Part shown: one piece after another, positions 55,424 through 64,000 of the stretch
Position numbering within the stretch: position 1 is the stretch's first letter
Layout of the letters: every line of letters starts with the position of its first letter
Assembly (NCBI GenBank): GCA_963995525.1
Contig: OZ023206.1
Coordinates: 9,329,671 to 9,393,670 of the forward strand
DNA from: Escarpia spicata
Taxonomy: Eukaryota; Annelida; Polychaeta; Sabellida; Siboglinidae
DNA length: 64,000 bases
Reading direction: 5' to 3'
The notes under the pieces: model-generated
The model's input: only the letters and a program-made list of their open reading frames with translations
The model's database searches: none
What the model was told of the DNA's origin: nothing
Program-made: the position numbers and the translations under genes

Positions 55424-56073
55424 CTCATGACCCCATGACCCTGAGAGGTAGTCATGTGACGGCGACAGATGTCTTGGAGGATGCGGGTGGCAATGAGAAA
55501 CCCCACTGCCGACACGACCGCCAGAATGACGCAGAAGACACGGAATGTTATCAAATAATGACGGTCCCACACGACGTACGACATGAATACCGACAGCGCG
55601 CCAAATATCCCAAAGAGAGAGCAGTGGAAGTTGAGACGAGTCCTCACATCAGCATCTACAGCAAGGTCTGCCAGCAAGGCTGAATGGTGGAGGTCTATCA
55701 TGGTGAGGAATCCATCATAGAGACACAGACAAAGCACAAACTGCAGCGGGGGGTAGGTCCACGCCACCCAGAAGGAGAGGAACGACGCCGCAAACAGCGG
55801 GCCATTCCACCTCAGCGAGCGCAGTCGCTGGAGCACGACTGTGTGTCTGCCAACACTCTGCGTGAGGTACTTCTTGTCGCTGATCCAACCGAAGAGCGGG
55901 TCATTGCACGAGTTCCACACCAGGAAGATCGTCTCGCCGACCCAAAAGGAGAGTTTGTCGATTTTGTAGATTGACACGAACACGTCAATGTGATACAACA
56001 GGAAGATGTTGTGCAGCATCGAGTTGAACAGGGCTATAGACCCGTAGCACATGCACAGGCGTGTGTCCAACAT
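55424..56073 (-). CDS. MFSD13A: MFSD13A (TMEM180) exon 1 with start codon; MFS-type membrane protein
   Basis: Start of a complete MFSD13A/TMEM180 orthologue: six exons, all phases match, 497 residues against about 517 in human. The ATG at 56073 has A at -3 and begins MLDTRLCMCYGSIALFNSML, aligned with the vertebrate start. Exon 1 encodes residues 1-216, about six membrane spans. It includes the hallmark NDPLFGWISDKK loop after span 2, the core feature of the glycoside-pentoside-hexuronide:cation symporter branch of the major facilitator superfamily. Other conserved pieces are FVLCLCLYDGFLTMIDLHHS, ALLADLAVDADVRTRLNFHC and FRVFCVILAVVSAVGFL. It is an integral, probably plasma-membrane protein; the transported substrate is not known for this family. 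The donor is ATGAG followed by GTGAGT. No break or missing exon was found. Confidence 0.95.
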
Positions 56074-58500
56074 GGTCGCTTCTTACTGCACGGATACTTG
56101 TATCAGTTCATCTTTCTTGCACAGACACTTTAGATAGTTATGTCTTACTTGCCCTGATTAATAACTCATTATGCCGGTCCTATCAGGAAGTGTTCTAAAT
56201 TGCTCTGACTATTAACACGTTTCAATCCTTCATGTCCTATCAGGAATTGCTCAACATTTACTTTGGGTCAAATTTATTGCACAAAAACTTGCATTATTCA
56301 TGTGATATGAACGACTAGATTGGACAGAACTGTCCCCAGTGAATGTTATCATTTGCACGTAACTCCTCTGACGCAGTATATATGGAAAGTGATGTGACAG
56401 ATCTGGTCACTTGGGGATAATTGAAATTATTATTTGATCACATAAACTATTTATTCATATGAAAAATTACAACACTATGGACAAAAAAAATTGATATACC
56501 ACTGATATCTTGTATATATATATATATATACTTAGAGATATTGGTTTATTATGCTATTAGATAAAAAATACTGCTTCACTGAGACAATGGCAAGAGATGG
56601 AAAAATTACCTATTGTTGCAAAGGTTGCCAATAGTGAGGTGTGGCGTGTCAACTGTGTGTGACGTGTCAACTCTCTGTGATACGTTAAATGTGTGGGTTG
56701 TGTCAACTGCGATGTGAATGTGTGCTAGAACTGTGTCGGATTGAGGGTAACATGATAGCAGATGGTACAACTTGAGACGATTGTTGATCATCTCAGTCTG
56801 TGCTTCTCCTTCGCCCTGACATCTGCAGCAGGAAACACAGCACATTAGATCACACTGCACTAGTTTATTATGCTCTCTGATTCAGCTTTCAGGTGTTTAG
56901 ACAAGGACGTGCATGGTCATGGCAGTACCCGCTGCCAACATTGTGGTGGTGCCAATTGCCTAATAGCAGAAAGTTGTTGCTAAATAATGAACACTGGAAA
57001 ACTTTAAATGGGCCGTAGCTTCTCTGAGGACAACACGATATATAGGCCATGTCATAAATTAATTCATAAACTCATATGGGAACAGACTGTTGAAAGTCAG
57101 CCACGACAGTCACTGACAGTGTCAGTGACACATTCCTCATTTTAGTATTTGACCTGCTTACAATACAATTCCAAGGCTGTAGCCGATATAATATAGACCA
57201 TGGCATTGGTTTGTCTATAATATTAATTGGCAAAGTAGTATTGTGGCGTACACCAAATGTACAACTATATCCTGAACTGTCTGACTAATACTACTTACTA
57301 ATAGTGACACTATCATTATCTACCCCGCCTGCTTCCGAATCGGGGTGCCACATCGCAAGCGTCAAAACAGTGACAACACACGGTCACCGGTGACGTGTGA
57401 TCCCTGCTTGCCTTATCGCTTAACAAACTGACAGTTCGGTATACCAGGCGTGTGATATACCACACAGTAAGTGGAAATGTACTATAACTACTTCAAACAA
57501 GTAAAATCATACAAATTAATACTACCATAAATATTTTGTGAGCGCTTTACCGTGTCCACAAATCATGTCGTTTCGGTAGCAATATGTCACAGTGAAATAT
57601 TCGCCACGCAAAAAAACAAGGCTATTAATTTTGGATACGCCGCTGTTGTTATGACACCGCTACTTTGAAAAACTCAAATAATAATTCAAAGGTATTTTAG
57701 GAAATGTCACTACTGTTTTTATTATACCCTAAACGTTGTTCGAAGGCTAGTTAATTAAATTATATTTTATTATACACATAGGCTTCATAACATTATATTA
57801 GGCGTAATAATTATTCTTGTTTTCATCCTGTTTTGGCGTCTTACCATAATAATTATGTACTAGTCTTTTAAGACGTCATTGTCTTACATACAATAAATAT
57901 TATAACATATGAATGTCAGCAAGATAGCAAAACAAAGTACAATGCAAGTACTTATTTCCATTGTAGTCCTTCTAGAAAACATTGTAATGAATGGTCCTAC
58001 TCAAAAATGTATTATGATATAACTTTAGGTTTATGATTGGTTATTTTGTCTGACCCCTGACACTGTCTTGTTACTGTAATTGCATGTTCTATAAATCCAT
58101 TGCTCGGGTGCATATCGATCAATTCTTCTATAGCGCTGCGTTTTGAATTAATGTATCCATTTATCATGACTTCAAGTTAAGTCAACATTTGTTTTTTAGA
58201 AGGTTTTTATTATAAAAATGCACTGATTAGCATAGGCCTTTTTTGCGGTTTCTGTGTCACGCGAGAGTGTAGCAGTTCATATGATTTATGGGCAGTATCC
58301 ACGAATATATACTGGTATGTAAGCTTACTCAATAATAAAATCGACACCTTAATTAGCGTAATAGTTGAAAATATATTGTGCATTGTATGATAAGTGCGTA
58401 TCATTTTCACAAGTATTTCACTATGCGCCGAGATTTTGTTTTTCGATTTACACCTACTAATTTTAAGTCATTAGTTATTATAATATAGTGACCACGAAAA
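56074..58500 (-). other. Upstream of MFSD13A: probable 5' UTR exon(s) and promoter, not resolved
   Basis: No coding gene. On the minus strand a possible acceptor (GTATCCGTGCAG) lies 12 bp before the start codon, so a non-coding first exon further upstream is plausible. The CG-richer patch at 57325-57450 and around 57640 are candidates for the promoter. A minus-strand frame at 56606-56860 (MQCDLMCCVSCCRCQGEGEA...) has no support as a gene. The rest is AT-rich with a TA run at 56515. Confidence 0.35.
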
Positions 58501-58799
58501 ACTAGTAAATTTCGTAAATATATTTCTGACAGTAGGGGAGACCGGACACAGTGATCACTGCATGGGGCACCATGGTCATTCCTTAGATTGTTTGGTTACC
58601 CCCACCTTTAATTACAGGACGTGGCATCGTCTATAAGCTACAGGTACGTGTACATGTAGATGATATCGCGACTGCAGACAGCTGAGACACAGTTATATCT
58701 CCTAAAATTATGTTTTAAGACATATAATACTAAATATTAAAATAGAAACACTAATTTTAAGACAACAAATTATAAAATAATGTCCGTCACGACCAAACA

Positions 58800-59342
58800 A
58801 TTTAAATTAATTAAAATATATAATTAAAAAGATGAGTCTTTAAAGACTTCCTGAACCTATTCAGTGTCCCTGATGCATGAATGTCCACTGGTAGTTCAAT
58901 CCATAGTCGCGGTGCTGCTGCGCCAAATGCCGAGTCGCTGATGCATTTCTTCGTGATGCCTTGGTGCAGTGTTGGCGCATGGTCCTGGCGTAGGCGTCCA
59001 TCGCGCTCTCATGCATGGCTACACAACTTCTGCCAGATAAGACGGCGCCAAACCATGAATACATTTGTAAGTCATCATGCACCAACACCTGAACACAATT
59101 CGACTCGCAACCGGCAGCCAATGCAATTTCTTTAACACTGGCGTTATGTGCTCATATCTGCTGGTGCGTGTTACTAGTCTGGCTGCATTGTTCTGGACTT
59201 GCTGCAACCGAACTGTCTGGGGTAAAGGGAAGTTGTGCAAGAGTGCGTTGCAATAGTCCAAGCGAGAGGTGACGAGTGCGTTGACTGCACTTTTCGCAGC
59301 TTCAGCTGCAGGATAGTTACAGAGCATGACACACAGACTCAC
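58800..59342 (-). pseudogene. CR1/L2-type LINE ORF2 C-terminal fragment
   Basis: Minus-strand reading AAKSAVNALVTSRLDYCNAL, PLPQTVRLQQVQNNAARLVT, HITPVLKKLHWLPVASRIVF and YKCIHGLAPSYLAEVV. This is the well-known LDYCNALL...QN.AARL...HITP.L..LHWLPV region near the end of CR1/L2/Jockey ORF2 proteins. After a shift it continues in another frame to about 58861. The 5' part is absent; an AT-rich 3' end lies at 58730-58830. Confidence 0.85.
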
Positions 59343-59515
59343 ACTATCAGCGCAAGTCCAAAGTTACCTCATTGATCTGGATAGTTACAGAGCATGACAC
59401 ACAGACTCACACTATCAGCGCAAGTCCAAAGTTACCTCATTGATCTGGATAGTTACAGAGCATGACACACAGACTCACACTATCAGCGCAAGTCCAAAGT
59501 TACCTCATTGATCTG
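59312..59515. repeat. Three exact 68-bp tandem copies
   Basis: GATAGTTACAGAGCATGACA starts at 59312, 59380 and 59448. The unit continues CACAGACTCACACTATCAGC and ends CCTCATTGATCTG. The first copy overlaps the 5' edge of the LINE fragment, so the repeat arose at a LINE/host junction. The near-identity of the copies implies recent duplication. Confidence 0.95.
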
Positions 59516-60375
59516 GTCCAAAGGCGGTGGGTGGTTGACGGATAGCTAAGTAACATCTACCAGTTCTGAATGTTAACCGCAGTTCATCATTAGCAGGAAG
59601 AGTTTGTATGGTGAATACAGACAACACCGATGCCTAGAGTACTTGTGAATGAACTGATCTCTCCTAGTTGTACAAACTATGTCAGAGGCTATAACATAAT
59701 GCACCGCTATGTATCTGCCTGTTCACGACTGCACGGATCGAGTGAGTGAGTTGTTATAATTAAAGGCACTGACGGTGCAAATTAAGGCCCAGTTCCTTAT
59801 TTGTAATCAACATCATGAAATGACTGGATGCATACAATATGTGAGAAATAAAACAATTCCCATCCCCACAACACGCCCAGGTATTTTGTGTCTATACTGT
59901 TTCTCGGTAGAATTTTCTGGGAATCCATGACAACCGTCCCACAACAGACCAATGTGTATGTCATGTGATATATTTTGAAGTAATGTTGATACATATAGAA
60001 TGAAACACTTCTGTACATACCATGCCCATAGGCTAGGTGTTCGTGATGTGCGTACGCACCTTTCCACGTTGAGGTAAAATATCGAATTCCACTGAAATAA
60101 ACGAGCTTGAATATAATGTGTGTCGATGGACGTCGGGTGGAGGTCTCTCTAAAGCGGGTGCAGTTGGAGTTTTTGATGAACCTCAACATGATGCCGTTGG
60201 AGGTCTCAAGCGGGGATCAGGTTTTTTGGTGAGCTTGCCGTCGTAGGTCGAAAAAGTCAATGAACAGGTGGCTCAACGGTGGCCCAGCCAGTTCTACTAC
60301 TAGACTCACAAAGTCACTCTTAGTACCCTGACGCAGTCTTTCCTCTACAAATATAAACAAATAATCTAGATTTGC
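59516..60375. other. No confident gene
   Basis: Contains a 130-codon minus-strand frame (59797-60189) without recognisable motifs or convincing splice sites, and otherwise unassigned sequence. Confidence 0.35.
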
Positions 60376-60379
60376 ATCT

Positions 60380-61225
60380 TAGACTTAGTGGCTCCCGCAT
60401 CTATAGACACATGAGGCAATCAAAGCACGCCATCCAGATGTGTCGCTTGCTAGTGTTCTGACGTCGCTCCAATTTTTGTTGACCAGCTGTAGGTCGCGGT
60501 CGATTGTTTGGCGCCAGTTCATTTTTGGTCGTCCCTTCTTTCTCTGGCCAGCTGATATCCACCATAGCGCTTGTTGGGCAGGTCTAGTAGGTGGGAGCCT
60601 TGTGAAATGGTCGAGCCAGCTCATTCGTCTTCTACAGATAGTAGATTATGCCAGAATCTGTCCTGATCATATCCGGATATATATATTCGTCACATGGTCG
60701 TTCTACTGTATGCCCAAGATCTTTCGCAGGCATTTAGTGTCGAATGCAGCAATTTAGTTTTCTTGGCTTGTTTTAGTTGCTATGTTTCATATCCATATAG
60801 GAGGGTTGGTATAACGTTTGAGTTATAAAATAGGAGTTTAGATTTCAAGGTAAATTTCTTGTTGTTCCAAATTTTCCTCGGCAGGTTGAAGGCTGCTGAC
60901 GCTTCCCCCACTGTGCAGTTTAGTTCATGATCGATGATTCCTTGGTTGTTGCTGGAGCTGCTAAGGTAGGTGAAGTTTTCGACTGTTTCTATATTTTTGA
61001 TTGATCAAACATTTGTGGGTGGTTGGTGCATGTTTTTGTCTTCCAAGCCATCAGGGTATTTGCTGACTGATTCCAAGATACGTTGAAGGCCCTGGTGGTG
61101 TCTGAGAGGGCAGCAATGTCATCAGCAAAGTCCAGGTCTAATAAACGCCCCTCCTTAACCCACACAATCTGACACGAGTCACCACATGGAACCAGTCGTT
61201 GTAACCATCTTCTGTTTTTACACAT
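60380..61225 (-). pseudogene. APE-type LINE reverse-transcriptase fragment
   Basis: Minus-strand pieces in several frames: LLDLDFADDIAALSDT (catalytic box, about 61150), NPTLLYGYET-like text near 60800, then MSWLDHFTRLPPTRPAQQAL and RKKGRPKMNWRQTIDRDL, the basic GRPK..W tail. The order matches the RT core to C-terminus of RTE/I-like elements. Stops and shifts break it. It is diverged from the 36.5-kb element. Confidence 0.75.
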
Positions 61226-61229
61226 CTCA

Positions 61230-62090
61230 AGTTTTCAGATTTAGATTGGCATCCCTCTTCTGATAAACAACATATAATGAGTTGGTCCTGTCAATGAAGC
61301 ATTTTTCTTGAAGACATGTCGTTCTGGTCTTTGCCAAGCTTCGCCAACGCAATGGGAAAGCAAGCATTCAACAGGTGTCGCCACAAGTGTTTCTATGCGC
61401 ACGTCGTCATGAATATGCGACGGAAATCGTCTCACTGACACACCGCATGTATTTACGTCTCGCCATCATGCGGGCAGTGGGCGAACGAGTTAGAGAGCGC
61501 AGTGCGTACTGGGAGATTGGTGACCAGGAACTACACCAGATGGGAGAATGAGAGACGTAGGGAAGGTTGCTGTTGCTGTCACTCTGTTGTGTTTCTTCAC
61601 ACAGATTGGACATTTATGTGAGTATTTCGTTTTTCAAACCATCGCGTGATGTTTTCATCCTGCATGCTGGAGATTGGTGTTGTTTGTATAGGAGGGTTTG
61701 CACGTAAGTTCACTTAAACCGCCACCTACGGCTACGGCGCTCGTTCCGTTGAGCACTGCCACTGCCCACTGCGTCTGCCGCTCCGAGTCTACCCGTCGGA
61801 CGTGATAACTATGAACCGACATAGCAGCCGAGTGATTCCTCGTAACCGTGTATGATGTGTTGCGGCTGTCTGACAGCTCCATATATTCTGCGTCGCGATC
61901 GTGTTCACGGTCGGGACTGCTTGGCCCTTGGCCTTCAAGCTGAACGTTCGTTACTATATGTAAACAAAGCTAGCCTATGGCTATGCTATGTAAACAATAC
62001 CAAAAAGCAAAGCGATGATATTGCGCCGTGCGTAATTCCGTAAACAACTGTAGTGCGGCGTAGGCGTCGCAAGGATACAATGAACAGAGA
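61230..62090. other. CG-richer segment, no confident gene
   Basis: Parts near 61440-61530 and 61700-61900 are richer in CG than the surroundings. A plus-strand reading at 61420-61545 (MRAVGERVRERSAYWEIGDQ) and a GTGAGT at about 61618 hint at coding or transposon material. The frame at 61852-62043 is open. I recognise no family and cannot define an exon. Confidence 0.3.
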
Positions 62091-63080
62091 AGTGTGGGGA
62101 TGGATGGATGAAGTGTTAGTCAAGTGTTTGGATGAATGGAGTGTTAGCCAAGTGTAGGGATTGGTGAAGTATTGGCCAAGTGTAAGGGTGGATGAAGTGT
62201 TAGATAAAGTGTAGGGGTGAATGAAATGTTAGCCAAGTGCAGGGGTGGATGAAGTGTTAGCCAAGTGTAGATGTGGATGACGTGTTAGCCAAGTGTAGGG
62301 GTGGATTAAATGTTAGACAAGTGAAGTGATGAATTAAAAAATTACTGAACATTCTTCAGGATAGTTCATTTTCAAATTAGAAACTTTCATTTTTCATATC
62401 CAAGAATCAAGTTAAATTACCTGGTAGAGGCTTTAAAAATAAAAGTGAAGTGATGGATGAAATGTTTGCCAAGTGTATGGGCAGATGAAGTGTTAGCCAA
62501 GTGTAGAGGTGGAGGAAGTGTTAGCCAAATGTAAGGGTGGATGAAGTGTTAGCCAAGTGTAGCAGTGGATGACGTGTTAGCCAAGTGTAGAGGTGGATGA
62601 AGTGTTAGCCATTGCAGTTGATAAAACAACTTGGAAGTGTAGGGGTGGATGAAACAACAGGGAAGTGTAGGAGTGGATGAAACAACAGGGAAGTGTAGGA
62701 GTGGATGAAACAACAGGGAAGTATAGAAGAGTATGAAATAACAAGGAAGTGTAGGAGTGGCTGAAATAACAGGGAAGTGTAGGAGTGGATGAAACAACAA
62801 GGAAGCGTAGGAGTGGATGAAATAACAAGGAAGTGTAGGAGTGGCTGAAATAACAGGGAAGTGTAGGAGTGGATGAAACAACAGGGAAGTGTAGGAGTGG
62901 TTAAAACAACAGGGAAGTGTAGGAGTGGATGAAACAGCAGGGAAGTGTAGGAATGGATGAAACAACAGGGAAGTGTAGGAGTGGATGAAACAACAGGGAA
63001 GTGTAGGAGTGGATGAAACAACAGGGAAGTGTAGGAGTGGATGAAATAACAAGGAAGTGTAGGAGTAGATAAAATAACAT
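62090..63080. repeat. 28-bp minisatellite with two subfamilies
   Basis: The left block (62090-62330 and 62450-62620) repeats GTGGATGAAGTGTTAGCCAAGTGTAGGG. The right block (62630-63070) repeats GTGGATGAAA then CAACAGGGAAGTGTAGGA. Both units are 28 bp and related. The left block is interrupted by about 120 bp of AT-rich sequence (62335-62450). Confidence 0.93.
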
Positions 63081-63159
63081 ATTTTAAGTAATGTTTTGTT
63101 GTATGATGAATGGTGAGTGGTACAGTCTGAAGTAATTCAGTAGTTTGGCTTTTTAAGCT

Positions 63160-63475
63160 TCTTACTTTTTTAGTTATTCTCTGTGCCATCAGGCACACAC
63201 GCCCACCATAAAGCAGATGGTCGTCTATGTCATCCATCTCTATATTCAGCCATTTGATCTAGGTCCTGTGTTTCTATTTTCTGGTGTTGTTCCTATTTCC
63301 AACACTTGGTTTGTAGGTTTCTTCTTCGTTCCCGTTATTTTTCCATACCACATCTGCTTTGTTCTTCTTGTTGGCAGCATTCTATGGATGTGGCCCCAAA
63401 TATCTCCATGTATCCTCTTTTCAAAGAATCGGCATATTTCTGTGCAAAGTTACATTTTGGGCAGTCTCTTATAAA
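63160..63475 (-). pseudogene. Possible LINE C-terminal remnant
   Basis: The minus-strand reading has GHIHRMLPTRRTKQMWYGKI followed by a basic stretch (GTKKKPTNQV), similar to the G(H)..RM.......W...G.RK.GRP tail of APE-type elements. It is short, with shifts; moderate to weak support. Confidence 0.35.
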
Positions 63476-63479
63476 GCAT

Positions 63480-64000
63480 GAGTCATGTAATTGCTTCTGG
63501 CATTAAAACTCAGTGATTCCAAGAAGCACACACAAGGCGGACATATTGTTTTCAGTTGAAGCATTTTCAGAATCAAAAAGAATAGCCTCATTTTACTTAG
63601 ATTAAATTTTGATTAGAAAGTAATTTTTTGCAATTAACAGTGTACATGTCATTGTTTGCTTGATGTCAGGTTGATACATGTGTACATTGCAGCACAGACG
63701 GCGGAACAATACTCAATAAATGTTATCGCGTGTAATCATTGAACATTTTTTAGTAATCATTATCTCTATTAGGAATGGTCTCATGTGAGTGTAAACAAAG
63801 TTTAGCATTGGTTCAGTGCCTCCACCAACACGTGGTGTAGGACTTTTACAATCCTGTGCCATCCCCGCATGTGTGTAATGCTTAACATACTTTGGGACTG
63901 CGAATTGATGCAACTGCCCCTTGTATTGGTAAAAAGCCAATCAGTTTGTAATTGTGTTTGATTTACTTGATACCATTGCCAAATAAATTTGAATAATTTT
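63480..64000. other. No gene seen
   Basis: AT-rich sequence with short frames only. Confidence 0.45.

Noticed and set aside
56606..56860. Minus-strand 84-codon frame as an upstream coding exon of MFSD13A
   Set aside because: The conserved N-terminus is already complete in exon 1. The frame has no conserved sequence and is at most untranslated.
59797..60189. 130-codon minus-strand frame as a gene
   Set aside because: No motif, no splice context, and composition like the surrounding non-coding DNA.

Overview
The window is nuclear DNA of an animal, most likely a marine bilaterian invertebrate; the species cannot be told from the sequence. Genes are split by introns with good GT/AG sites, non-LTR retrotransposons and TA- or TTAA-targeted DNA transposons are common, and about a third of the 64 kb is tandem repeat. 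No operons, ribosome binding sites or CRISPR loci are present.

Two host genes can be read with confidence, both on the minus strand. The right-hand gene is a complete orthologue of MFSD13A (TMEM180), a membrane protein of the major facilitator superfamily: six coding exons between 56073 and 43677 join with matching phases into a 497-residue protein. The left-hand gene is unrecognised. It has a giant internal exon (13007-7250, 5758 bp) joined in phase to a 181-bp exon (6252-6072), and encodes a long, low-complexity, probably nuclear protein with AT-hook-like basic stretches, acidic runs, sumoylation-type motifs and an octapeptide repeat. Its other exons lie outside or were not found.

Layout: 0-6 kb, a dispersed repeat family and a 61-bp satellite; 6-13 kb, the two exons of the unknown gene with two minisatellites in the intron between them; 13.07-20.41 kb, a 30-bp minisatellite filling the intron upstream of the giant exon, followed by a 19-bp array; 21.6-30.3 kb, a decayed LINE broken by nested insertions (a TTAA-flanked element carrying a large inverted repeat, and a pogo/Tigger-like element inside another candidate element); 30.6-32.8 kb, a 36-40-bp array with a tetranucleotide core; 32.8-34.8 kb, two more DNA elements, one inside the other; 36.5-41.3 kb, a near-full-length APE-type LINE and fragments; 42-58 kb, the MFSD13A gene; 58.8-64 kb, LINE fragments and a 28-bp array.

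The most unusual feature is in MFSD13A. Introns 2, 3 and 4 are built largely of tandem arrays whose repeat units were copied from the neighbouring splice junctions. They include 21-bp copies of the exon 2 donor, 22-bp copies of the exon 3 acceptor, about 27-bp copies of the exon 3 donor, 55-bp copies of the exon 4 acceptor plus exon start, and 64-bp copies of the exon 5 acceptor plus exon start. Each true splice site therefore sits beside several to dozens of look-alikes. The exon 5-derived array was later interrupted by a LINE with a continuous reverse-transcriptase frame.
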